From Shimia_B sp039815465 (lineage in GTDB: Bacteria > Pseudomonadota > Alphaproteobacteria > Rhodobacterales > Rhodobacteraceae): a stretch of 64,000 nucleotides of DNA. A program made the position numbers and the translations under genes. The stretch covers positions 255,287-319,286 of the forward strand of contig JBCBZG010000001.1 in NCBI GenBank assembly GCA_039815465.1. Reading direction: 5' to 3'. Of the stretch, positions 35,304 to 43,064 are shown piece by piece (the first letter of the stretch is position 1; the number at the start of each line of letters is the position of its first letter). The notes under the pieces are model-generated. The model saw only the letters and a list, made by a program, of their open reading frames with translations. It did not search any database and had not been told where the DNA came from.

Positions 35304-36581
35304 GTGGGGAGCCCGGCGCTCGCCGTCGACTCCCAGCTCATCAGCGCGGATGATTTTCTCCCCTTCGACGAAGATCAAGCGCGGATTGGTCAGCTGCTCT
35401 TCTACGACAAGATCCTGAGCGGGAACATGAATATCTCCTGCGGGACGTGCCACCACCACACCATGGCCGGCGGCGATGGCCTGAGCCTGGGGATCGGCGA
35501 GGGCGGCACAGGGCTCGGCCCCGACCGTGTCGCGGGCGTGGGCGATGACCGCATCCGCAAGCGAATCCCGCGCTCCGCACCCACGCTCTGGAACCTGGGC
35601 CACACATCCGTGCGCGTGCTGTTCCATGACGGGCGGCTCTCCATCGACGACATCTACGGCAACGGCTTCAACTCCCCAGCGGAGGAATGGCTGCCCCAAG
35701 GGCTGGACAACATCATCGCCGCACAAGCCGTGCTGCCGCTCACCGCGCAGTTCGAAATGGCCGGAAACCCCAAGGAAAATGAGGTTGCAGGCGCCGTCCA
35801 CGACCGCATCGACGCCGCCTGGCCCATCATCGCCAAACGCGTGCGGGTGATCCCCGAATATGGCGAGATGTTCGTTGCCGCCTTCGACCATGTCGACACC
35901 GCAGAAGACGTCACAATCGTGGAGATCGCCAACGCGCTCGGCGCCTTCATCGGGCGCGAATGGCAAAGCTATGACAGCCCCTACGACGCCTTCCTGCGCG
36001 ACGGCACGCCCCTGCCAATAGCGGCCGATCGGGGCCGTCAGCTTTTCTTTGGAAAAGCTGGCTGCGCGGGGTGCCACTCCGGGCCGCTCTTTACCGATCA
36101 GGAGTTTCACGCTTTGGGCCTGCCCGCCTACGGCCCCGGCCGCACGCGCCGCTTTGACCCGATGCCCCGCGATGTGGGGCGCATGGGGGAAACCGACCGG
36201 CTCGAGGACGCCTACCGCTTCCGCACCCCATCGCTGCGCAATGTCGCGCTGACCGCGCCCTACGGCCACAACGGCGCCTACCCCACGCTGCGCGGCATGC
36301 TCGATCACCACCGCGACCCCGTCGCCGCGCGGGCGGCCTGGACCCGTGACATGGCCGCGCTGCCCGACGCGCCCTGGCTTGCCGCGATCGACTTTGTCAT
36401 CCAGTCCGATACGCGGGAAATGGCCCGGCAGAAGGAAAAGCTTGACCTGAAAGGGATCGCGCTGAGCGATGCCGATCTGGATGATCTTGAGGCGTTTCTA
36501 CACGCCCTCACCGGCGCCACAGCCGATGACCGCCCGCTAGGTCGGCCTGACACGGTGCCATCGGGCTTGGTCGTCGACTAG
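35304..36581 (+). CDS. diheme cytochrome c peroxidase (MauG/CcpA family), 5' end uncertain
   Basis: Periplasmic diheme enzyme. The two c-type haem sites are ISCGTCHHHTMAGGDG (near residue 45 from this start) and KAGCAGCHSGPLFTDQ (near 255); the C-terminal GRMGETDRLEDAYRFRTPSLRNV is typical. In frame upstream of the GTG at 35304 the sequence encodes KLAHVLILSLVGSPALA, a plausible export signal. No ATG, GTG or TTG lies between that segment and sequence deep inside the divergent Sel1 gene. Possible explanations are a rare ATT start at 35292, a lost start codon or a sequence error. Without the signal the haems could not be attached in the periplasm. Confidence 0.75.
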   Translation: MGSPALAVDSQLISADDFLPFDEDQARIGQLLFYDKILSGNMNISCGTCHHHTMAGGDGLSLGIGEGGTGLGPDRVAGVGDDRIRKRIPRSAPTLWNLGHTSVRVLFHDGRLSIDDIYGNGFNSPAEEWLPQGLDNIIAAQAVLPLTAQFEMAGNPKENEVAGAVHDRIDAAWPIIAKRVRVIPEYGEMFVAAFDHVDTAEDVTIVEIANALGAFIGREWQSYDSPYDAFLRDGTPLPIAADRGRQLFFGKAGCAGCHSGPLFTDQEFHALGLPAYGPGRTRRFDPMPRDVGRMGETDRLEDAYRFRTPSLRNVALTAPYGHNGAYPTLRGMLDHHRDPVAARAAWTRDMAALPDAPWLAAIDFVIQSDTREMARQKEKLDLKGIALSDADLDDLEAFLHALTGATADDRPLGRPDTVPSGLVVD

Positions 36582-36635
36582 GACCCACGCACCCGGCGCA
36601 AACACCATAAGCACCTGCTTAGCAGCGAAGAACTT

Positions 36636-36708
36636 GCCCGACGGCAACGTCGGGCCGCGCCGTTCCGCCCCCCCGGGGCGGCGCGAGCGCCACCCCGCGG
36701 AACGGCAC
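36636..36708 (-). repeat. structured intergenic repeat, copy B
   Basis: Reverse-oriented copy in the 162-bp gap between the convergent peroxidase and glycerate kinase genes. Outer stem 36657-36668 with 36697-36708 (12 bp, one G-T pair) encloses a 9-bp hairpin (36675-36683 with 36688-36696). The separate hairpin GCCCGACG-GCAA-CGTCGGGC (36636-36655) is the exact reverse complement of the one in copy C. The AT-rich CCAAAGG module found in copies A and C is missing. Homology to copy C continues for about 25 bases beyond 36636 (GCTAAG block). Confidence 0.75.
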
Positions 36709-36743
36709 TCTAGCATTCCAGTTCGGACGGGTGCCCAAGACCT

Positions 36744-37964
36744 TTAAACCCGGATCAAAACACCCAAATCAGCCACATTCGTCCCGGTCGCCCCGGTCAT
36801 CAGCAGCCCATTCCCAGCCTTGAGCGCCGCATAGGCATCATTATTCGCCAAAAGCGCGTTCACATCGACCTTGCGGCGCATGGTCTGCATCCGCTCTGTA
36901 TCCATAACGCCGCCCGCCGCATCCGTGGGCCCGTCGCGCCCATCGGTGCCGCCTTGCAGGTAGACCCACGCCCCCCGCTCGCGCTCAAGATACAGCGCCA
37001 CGCGCAGCGCAAGCTCCTGGTTGCGCCCGCCCTTGCCGTCGCCTTTGAGCTGGACCGTCGTCTCCCCCCCAAACAGGTGGATACCCGCATCCGTGCTCGC
37101 CGCCACGCGCCGCGCAGCGTCTTCCACATCGCCCGTGAGCGCGGGGGAATGTAAATGCACTGGCAGACCCGCATCCCGCGCCGCAGACGCCATCGCCATG
37201 ACAGAGATCGCGTTTGACCCGATCAGCGTGTTCTCCGCCTCTGGCACATCTACCTGCGCGGGCTCTTCCGCCAGTACGTCATGAACCGCAGCCGGCACAC
37301 GGCCCAAAAGCCCATACCGCTCCAACACCGCGCGGGCCTCGGCCCGTGTGCCCAGCGGCGCCACGGTTGGGCCCGACGCAATGGCGCGCAGGTCATCACC
37401 CACCACATCTGACAGGATCAGCGCCCGCACCCGCGCGGGCGCCGCGGCGCGCAGCATCCCGCCGCCCTTGAGCCGCGACAGCGCCTGGCGCACCAGGTTC
37501 ATGTCCACAATGTCAGCACCAGACGCGAGCAAAAGCTCATTCACCGCAATCTTGTCAGACAGCGTCAGCCCGTCCGCAGGCGCGGGCAAAAGCGCGGAGC
37601 CGCCCCCGGACACAAGCACCAGCACCTCACGGTTTGCTGCCTGCAAAAGCCGCTCCACCGCGAGCCCAGCGTCGAGACCGATGGCATTGGGCACCGGGTG
37701 ATCGGCGGCGAACACCTCTGCCCCGTCTACATCACGGGCGTTTTCGGGGTTGGTCACAATGATCGTGGGGCCAGGCGCAAACTGCGCACGCGCCGCAGCC
37801 GCCATGCGCATCGCCGCTTTGCCCACAGCAACGAGCGGCGTCCCATCCGCGACAGGCGCCGCCGCCAAAGCCTGCGCCACCGCTTGATAGGGGTCAGCCG
37901 CGGCAACGCCCGCGTCAAAAACGGTGCGCGCAATCGTGTGAAGGTCGGTCAAATCATGGGTCAT
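36744..37964 (-). CDS. glycerate 2-kinase, MOFRL family (TtuD/GckA-like)
   Basis: Phosphorylates D-glycerate to 2-phosphoglycerate. 406 residues: DUF4147 N-terminal domain with LVAVGKAAMRMAAAA, SGGGSALLPAPADGLTLSDK and LSDVVGDDLRAIASGPT, then the C-terminal MOFRL domain with LFGGETTVQLKGDGKGGRNQE and LQGGTDGRDGPTDAAGGVMD. Older annotations call this hydroxypyruvate reductase. Last gene of a four-gene minus-strand set and coupled to the GntR gene by ATGA overlap. With the TtuC-like dehydrogenase in the same set it suggests degradation of tartrate or a similar acid sugar via glycerate. Confidence 0.92.
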   Translation of the reverse strand: MTHDLTDLHTIARTVFDAGVAAADPYQAVAQALAAAPVADGTPLVAVGKAAMRMAAAARAQFAPGPTIIVTNPENARDVDGAEVFAADHPVPNAIGLDAGLAVERLLQAANREVLVLVSGGGSALLPAPADGLTLSDKIAVNELLLASGADIVDMNLVRQALSRLKGGGMLRAAAPARVRALILSDVVGDDLRAIASGPTVAPLGTRAEARAVLERYGLLGRVPAAVHDVLAEEPAQVDVPEAENTLIGSNAISVMAMASAARDAGLPVHLHSPALTGDVEDAARRVAASTDAGIHLFGGETTVQLKGDGKGGRNQELALRVALYLERERGAWVYLQGGTDGRDGPTDAAGGVMDTERMQTMRRKVDVNALLANNDAYAALKAGNGLLMTGATGTNVADLGVLIRV

Positions 37965-38620
37965 AGCCAGGGGAACTGGTACTCCGCCAAAAGCTCGGTG
38001 AGCAAGGCCCGCGCGCGCTCCCGATGCGCTTTATGCACAGAAAATGCTGTTGCCTCATCGCCTGCGCGGATCGCGGCAAAGACCGCGCGGTGATCTTCGT
38101 TGGATTTCTGGGGCAATGGGCGCAAGCGCAGCGTCATCATCCGCGCCCGCCGCACCTGATCGGCATAAAGACCCGCCGCCTCCACCAGCCGCGAATTGCC
38201 AGAGGCCGCGACCAGCGCGTGGTGAAACTGATCGTCGGCCACAGCCCAGCGCGCCAGGTCGGGCTCGCCCAGCGCATCCTCCATCGCCTCGATGGCCTGC
38301 GCCATGGGCACAAGCTCCGCCGCGCTTAGCCCCCTGCGCGCGGCGGCTGCGGCTGCGGTGGCCTCCAGCGCGGTCAGAACCTCGTAGATCTCGGACATAT
38401 CCGTCGGGCTCAGCCCCACGATGCGCGCGCCGCGGCGGGGCCGGATCTGAACCAGCCCCTGCGCCTCAAGCCGCGCCAACGCCTCCCGCACGGGCGTCCG
38501 CGACAGGCCCAGCCGCGCGGCAAGCTCCGCCTCTAGGTGGTCAGAGCCAGGCGGCAGGGTCGCCGAAAAGATCAGCTCGCGAAGCTCGTTCACGGCGCGG
38601 TTTGTTGCAGACACACTCAC
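37961..38620 (-). CDS. GntR-family transcriptional regulator (FCD domain)
   Basis: 219 residues. N-terminal winged helix (AVNELRELIFSATLPPGSDH, then LAARLGLSRTPVREALARLE) and a C-terminal FCD helical ligand domain with the family histidines (DDQFHHALVAASGN, KSNEDHRAVFAAI). FadR-type repressors of sugar-acid operons have this layout. GTG start overlapping the upstream stop by 4 bp. The likely target is the palindrome at 40735-40760 between the two arms of this cluster. Confidence 0.9.
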   Translation of the reverse strand: MSVSATNRAVNELRELIFSATLPPGSDHLEAELAARLGLSRTPVREALARLEAQGLVQIRPRRGARIVGLSPTDMSEIYEVLTALEATAAAAAARRGLSAAELVPMAQAIEAMEDALGEPDLARWAVADDQFHHALVAASGNSRLVEAAGLYADQVRRARMMTLRLRPLPQKSNEDHRAVFAAIRAGDEATAFSVHKAHRERARALLTELLAEYQFPWL

Positions 38621-39630
38621 ATCGCGATCTTACGCCCTTCCGCGTGGGAACGATAGATCGCCTCTTCAACGCAGCGCACAGCCAGATAATCGCCCGCCTC
38701 ATTCTCAAGCGCCGCACCGCGCACAAGGTGGTCAACCACATGGGACTGCAGCGCGTAGACGCAATCCCCGGCAAACCCCGCGTAGTCCCGTGGCTCCAAC
38801 ACGCGCTCCGCCCGCGCAGCCCCAAAGCCCCGCAGCGCCAGCGACCCGTCGCCCGACAGCGTCAGCGTGCCCCGGGTCCCTTCCATGAGCCCCTCGCCAA
38901 AGGTGAGACGGGGGTTGGCAGTGGGGTGATCGAGGTGACGGTTTCCGTCAAAAAGCGCGCGTGTATCGTCGCCAAACTCAAACAGGATATGGCCCGCATC
39001 CTCCCCCGCGATTACGGGGTTCATGCGGCGCAGATCTGCATAGACCGACCGGATGGGCCCCAGCAGATAGCGGAATGTATCGACCCAGTGCACCGCCGTC
39101 TCATGGACAAGCAGCCGCGGCATCGTCTGGAAATAAGGCTGCCGCGCCAGATACGCCTCTGGCCCCTGCCCGTCCCCCGTACGCAGCCGGAACGTTACCT
39201 GATGCACATCGCCCAGGGCCCCGCTATCGATCACAGCGCGCGCGCGGCGATACCAAGGCTGAAACCGAAAGTTTTCGTGGATCACAAGCGGCACACCTAC
39301 GTCTGCGGCCAAACCTGCGAGCGCCTCACCCTCCGCGATCGAGGTCGCAAAGGGCTTTTGGCAAATGACCGCACGGGGCGCCGCAGCCAGTGCTTGTCGC
39401 ACGAGCGCGTTGTGGCTGGGCGGGGGGCTCGCGATGTCGATGATGTCGAACCGCTCCGCGGCGAGCGCATCGGTGAGCGACGCATAGGCCGCGCACCCCA
39501 CCGCCCGCGCTCGGTCAAGATCGGGGTCCGCGACGGCGGCGAGCGTGGTCTCCGGGTGGCGCTGCCAGGCCTCGTGGTGAAAGGCCGCGAAATAGCCCGC
39601 CCCGACCGTCAGCACCCGGAGCGTCGTCAC
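38617..39630 (-). CDS. Gfo/Idh/MocA family oxidoreductase
   Basis: 337-residue NAD(P)-dependent sugar or polyol dehydrogenase. Rossmann start LRVLTVGAGYFAAFHHEAW (4-22). The usual EKP catalytic-lysine motif appears as VICQKPFATSIAEG near 110. The second-domain histidine region is seen in LLVHETAVHWVDTFRYLLG. Substrate unknown; in this context probably an acid sugar or its aldose precursor. GTG start overlapping the stop of the upstream dehydrogenase gene by 4 bp (GTGA), and overlapping the GntR start in the same way. Confidence 0.88.
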   Translation of the reverse strand: MTTLRVLTVGAGYFAAFHHEAWQRHPETTLAAVADPDLDRARAVGCAAYASLTDALAAERFDIIDIASPPPSHNALVRQALAAAPRAVICQKPFATSIAEGEALAGLAADVGVPLVIHENFRFQPWYRRARAVIDSGALGDVHQVTFRLRTGDGQGPEAYLARQPYFQTMPRLLVHETAVHWVDTFRYLLGPIRSVYADLRRMNPVIAGEDAGHILFEFGDDTRALFDGNRHLDHPTANPRLTFGEGLMEGTRGTLTLSGDGSLALRGFGAARAERVLEPRDYAGFAGDCVYALQSHVVDHLVRGAALENEAGDYLAVRCVEEAIYRSHAEGRKIAM

Positions 39631-40706
39631 AGCGCGCGGCCCACCGCGGCGGCCACGTCTTGCGTGCCCGCCGTGCCGCCCAAATCGCGGGTCAACACGG
39701 TGCCGTCTGCGATCACACGGTCAACGGCGGCCTGCAGACGCGCGGCGTCTTCTATCGCGGCGGGCAGATCGTGGAGCTGCCCCAACCAATCCAGCATCAT
39801 CGCCCCCGACAAAATCATCGCCATCGGGTTGGCAAGCCCCTGCCCGGCAATATCCGGCGCCGTCCCGTGGCAGGGCTGGAACACGGCATGATTGTCCCCA
39901 ATGTCGGCACTGGGCGCGAGGCCAAGCCCGCCCATGAGGCCCGCCCCAAGGTCGCTCAGGATGTCGCCAAACATGTTCTCCGTGACCATCACGTCGAACC
40001 GCTCCGGCTGGCCCACCATCCACAGCGCCACGGCGTCAACATAACCGTAATCCGCCGCGATACCTGGGTGCTGGGCGGCGATTTCGTCAAAGATCCCGCG
40101 GAAATAGGCAAACGCGCGAAAGACATTGGCCTTATCCACACACATCACCCGCCCAGGCCCACGCCCCGCGGCCTTGCGCTGCGCCGCCAGGCGGAAGGCG
40201 AACGTGAAGAGCTTTTCGCTCACCGCCCGCGTGATGCGCATCGTCTCCCGCGCTTCGCTATGGCTCACCTCGCCCGCGCCCTTCGTGAAAAACAGCCCCT
40301 CCGTACTTTCGCGCACCAGCACGAAGTCGAGCGCCTGCGTCTCGGCCACTTTGAGCGGGCTGGGCTGGCCGGGCACGATGCGCACCGGGCGCACCCCGGC
40401 ATAGAGATCAAGCTCCATCCGGATGTCGATCTGCGGCACGATCTCCGTTCCGTCGGGGTAGCGGATATGGGGCAGCCCCATAGCGCTGAGCAGGATCGCA
40501 TCCGCCGCCCGCGCCCGCGCGAGCGAGGCCGCTGGCAGCGCCGCACCGGTATCGGCGTAGCATTGCGCGCCCGCAGGCAGCGTCTCAAACGCCAAATCGT
40601 ACCCGCGCCCTTGCGTGAGTTGGGTCAGCAGGTCTAGCGTCGGTGTCGTGATCTCTGGGCCGATGCCGTCCCCATCAAAGACGGCAATATCGAAAGTGCG
40701 AGGCAT
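39627..40706 (-). CDS. isocitrate/isopropylmalate/tartrate dehydrogenase family protein
   Basis: 359-residue beta-decarboxylating dehydrogenase. N-terminal AVFDGDGIGPEITTPTLDLL, the arginine-rich LDLYAGVRPVRIVPGQPSPL and LVRESTEGLFF, metal-binding aspartates in DILSDLGAGLMGGLGLAPSA, and NAD-binding HGTAPDIAGQGLANP. It is not canonical LeuB and no leuC or leuD lies nearby. The cluster partners (glycerate kinase, DUF1537 kinase) fit a tartrate-dehydrogenase-like or PdxA2-like role, oxidising then decarboxylating an acid sugar. First gene of the minus-strand arm. Confidence 0.88.
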   Translation of the reverse strand: MPRTFDIAVFDGDGIGPEITTPTLDLLTQLTQGRGYDLAFETLPAGAQCYADTGAALPAASLARARAADAILLSAMGLPHIRYPDGTEIVPQIDIRMELDLYAGVRPVRIVPGQPSPLKVAETQALDFVLVRESTEGLFFTKGAGEVSHSEARETMRITRAVSEKLFTFAFRLAAQRKAAGRGPGRVMCVDKANVFRAFAYFRGIFDEIAAQHPGIAADYGYVDAVALWMVGQPERFDVMVTENMFGDILSDLGAGLMGGLGLAPSADIGDNHAVFQPCHGTAPDIAGQGLANPMAMILSGAMMLDWLGQLHDLPAAIEDAARLQAAVDRVIADGTVLTRDLGGTAGTQDVAAAVGRAL

Positions 40707-40734
40707 GGATGAGCGTCCTGAGTTGACGGGCTGT

Positions 40735-40760
40735 TAATGTATACGTTAACAGATACATTA
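40735..40760. promoter_or_regulatory. palindromic operator between divergent catabolic arms
   Basis: A 26-bp near-perfect palindrome centred on GTTAAC: left half TAATGTATACGTT, right half AACAGATACATTA. Only two symmetric base pairs break the dyad. It is 29 bp from the dehydrogenase start and 27 bp from the ABM-domain gene start, so one bound regulator could govern both arms. The GntR protein of the cluster is the natural candidate. Confidence 0.7.
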
Positions 40761-40786
40761 TCCGAGAGCAATGCGGGAGACGCGAA

Positions 40787-41077
40787 ATGTACGCGGTGGT
40801 CGTGACATTCAAAATAGACCCCAGCGCAGCGGCGGCGTTCGAACCGCTGATGCGCGCCAACGCGGCGACCTCGCTCGCCGATGAACCGCTCTGCCATCGC
40901 TTCGATGTCTGCACCGACCCCGCCCGCCCGGGGGAGGTGTTTCTCTATGAACTCTACGCAGACGCCGCAGCGTTTCAGGTGCATCTCGACAGCCCCCATT
41001 TCCAGGCCTTCGACGCTGCCACGCGCGACATGATCCTCGACAAAGACGTCCGCACCTACGCGCAGGTCGCGCCATGA
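40787..41077 (+). CDS. antibiotic biosynthesis monooxygenase (ABM) domain protein
   Basis: 96-residue dimeric alpha/beta-barrel protein (MYAVVVTFKIDPSAAAAFEPLM, FDVCTDPARPGEVFLYELYAD, HLDSPHFQAFDAATRDMI). Proteins of this size in catabolic operons often act on quinones or are accessory epimerase-like or scavenging proteins; the role here is not known. First gene of the plus-strand arm, overlapping the metallo-beta-lactamase gene by 4 bp. Confidence 0.82.
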   Translation: MYAVVVTFKIDPSAAAAFEPLMRANAATSLADEPLCHRFDVCTDPARPGEVFLYELYADAAAFQVHLDSPHFQAFDAATRDMILDKDVRTYAQVAP

Positions 41078-41865
41078 CCTGGCGCGTTTACGCCGTCAAA
41101 TACGCCGACCGAAACGCGCGCACGCGCGCCGACAGCTTTATATTCGACGACAACCACGACCAGCCCCACGCCATGGATTACTTCATCTGGGTGCTGGAAC
41201 GGGACGGGCGCCGCATCCTCGTCGATACGGGCTATGACGCGGCAGAGGCCGCCGCGCGCGACCGCCCCATCGCACGCGACCCGCGGGAGGCGCTCGCGCC
41301 GCTCGGCATCGACGCAGAGGCGGTGGATGAGGTCATCGTCACTCACCTGCACTACGATCACGCGGGTGGGCTGCACCTGTTTCCCAACGCAACACTCCAC
41401 CTGCAAACGGCGGAGATGGCCTACGCCACAGGCCCCTGCATGTGCCACGACGTGCTCAACATGCCATTCACAGCCGACCATATCTGCGAGGCGGTCAAAC
41501 GGCTCTACGCTGGGCGCGTGATCTTTCACGATGGGGATGGCGAGGTCGCCGACGGCGTCACTGTCCACCGCATCGGCGGGCACTCTCGCGGGCTTCAAGC
41601 CGTACGCGTCCTGACCGACGCGGGCTGGCTGTGCCTCGCCTCAGACGCCGCGCATTACTACGAAAACGCCTACGCGCGGAAACCCTTTCCCATCGTTGTC
41701 GATCTTGAGGACATGATGTCGGGCTTTGACACCATCGCCCGGCTCGCCTCCCGCCCCGGGCTCATCATTCCCGGCCACGACCCGCTCGTGCGCCGCTACT
41801 TCCCCGAAACGCACCCAGGCATCCACCGCCTGGACCAAGGACCCACCCAGGAGCCCGACAGATGA
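41074..41865 (+). CDS. metallo-beta-lactamase-fold hydrolase (N-acyl homoserine lactonase-like)
   Basis: 263 residues with the dinuclear zinc site: HLHYDH at 91-96, GGHS near 169, DAAHYYEN near 190, and PGHDP near 232. The layout matches lactonases of the AHL-lactonase group. In this operon, with sugar-acid enzymes, hydrolysis of a sugar-acid lactone is more likely than quorum quenching; that is inference. ATGA overlaps join it to the ABM gene and to the DUF1537 kinase gene. Confidence 0.87.
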   Translation: MTWRVYAVKYADRNARTRADSFIFDDNHDQPHAMDYFIWVLERDGRRILVDTGYDAAEAAARDRPIARDPREALAPLGIDAEAVDEVIVTHLHYDHAGGLHLFPNATLHLQTAEMAYATGPCMCHDVLNMPFTADHICEAVKRLYAGRVIFHDGDGEVADGVTVHRIGGHSRGLQAVRVLTDAGWLCLASDAAHYYENAYARKPFPIVVDLEDMMSGFDTIARLASRPGLIIPGHDPLVRRYFPETHPGIHRLDQGPTQEPDR

Positions 41866-43064
41866 AAATCGGCGTCATCGCAGACGACTTCACCGGCGCC
41901 TCAGACATCGCGCTGACCCTGGCCGAAGGCGGCATGCCGACAGAACAATATGTAGGCATCCCCACCGGCCCCAGCACGGCGGAGGCCGCCGTCGTGTCGC
42001 TCAAATGCCGGACCATCCCCGCAAAGGAGGCCATCGCCCTGGCCAACGCCGCCTGCGACTGGCTCCTTGCGCAAGGCGCGGCCCACATAATTTACAAAGT
42101 GTGCTCCACCTTCGATTCCACCCCCGCCGGCAATATCGGCCCCGTGACAGAGGCGCTCGCCACCAAGATGGGGGCGCGCCACGTGCTCGTCTGCCCGGCC
42201 TTCCCGGAAAATGGGCGCTCGGTCTACCAAGGCACGCTTTTTGTGGGGGACGTGCCGCTCAACGAAAGCGGGATGCAGGATCACCCGCTCACCCCCATGA
42301 CCGACGCCGATCTGCGCCGGGTGCTGGCAGGGCAAAGCCGCGGGAGCGTCCACCACATCCCCGCCGCGACCGTGTGGCAGGGCGCCTCCGCGCTCCGCAT
42401 TGCTATTGCAGCGCTGCCGCCGGGCCAGATCATCGTGGATGCCGTGCGGGACGACGACCTTCACACCATTGCGGGCGCTGCCACGGCGCTTATGACGGGC
42501 GGATCGGGCATCGCGCTGGGTCTGCCCCGCGTGCTGGGCTTTGCGCCGCGCCCCAGCGCGTGGACCAGCGACGCAGGGCCCGCCGCGATCCTGTCGGGAT
42601 CCTGTTCCCGCGCGACGCGGGCGCAGGTCGCGCGCTACACGGGCCCCAAGCGGGAGATCACAGCAGAAGACGTCCTAGACGGCACCGTGACCCCGGCCGC
42701 GCTTGCCGCCTGGGCGCGCGACCAGGCGGCACCCGCCCTCCTCTACTCCTCCGCCGACCCGGCGGTCGTCGCCGCAGCCCAACGCGCACACGGGACCGAG
42801 CGCGTCGCCACCGCAATCGAGACCTGCCACGCCGCCACCGCCCGCGCGCTCGTGGGTCAAGGCGTGACCCGGCTCATCGTCGCGGGGGGGGAGACCTCGG
42901 GCGCCGTGGTGGAGGCACTCGCCCCAAGCGGCTTTGCCATCGGCCCGCGCATTGCCGCAGGCGTGCCCGCGCTCAGGTCCCTCGACACCGGGCTTGCGCT
43001 CGCCCTGAAATCTGGGAATTTCGGCGGGCCCGACTTTTTTGCAGAAGCGTTGGATATCCTGTGA
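41862..43064 (+). CDS. four-carbon acid sugar kinase (DUF1537/OtnK family)
   Basis: ATP-dependent kinase for 3- or 4-carbon acid sugars such as 3-oxotetronate, threonate or erythronate. 400 residues. N-terminal substrate domain starts MKIGVIADDFTGASDIALTL, with VSLKCRTIPAKEA and KVCSTFDSTPAGNIGPVTEAL. C-terminal nucleotide domain has LIVAGGETSGAVVEAL and LKSGNFGGPDFFAEAL. The usual partner genes (aldolase OtnC, isomerase OtnI, PdxA2) are absent; the dehydrogenase on the other arm may replace them. Confidence 0.92.
   Translation: MKIGVIADDFTGASDIALTLAEGGMPTEQYVGIPTGPSTAEAAVVSLKCRTIPAKEAIALANAACDWLLAQGAAHIIYKVCSTFDSTPAGNIGPVTEALATKMGARHVLVCPAFPENGRSVYQGTLFVGDVPLNESGMQDHPLTPMTDADLRRVLAGQSRGSVHHIPAATVWQGASALRIAIAALPPGQIIVDAVRDDDLHTIAGAATALMTGGSGIALGLPRVLGFAPRPSAWTSDAGPAAILSGSCSRATRAQVARYTGPKREITAEDVLDGTVTPAALAAWARDQAAPALLYSSADPAVVAAAQRAHGTERVATAIETCHAATARALVGQGVTRLIVAGGETSGAVVEALAPSGFAIGPRIAAGVPALRSLDTGLALALKSGNFGGPDFFAEALDIL

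Noticed and set aside
36040..36061. Hairpin CAGCTTTTC-TTTG-GAAAAGCTG inside the diheme peroxidase gene, with the same TTTG loop as some intergenic hairpins
   Set aside because: It encodes the conserved QLFFGKAG stretch before the second haem site, so the symmetry is most simply explained by codons.
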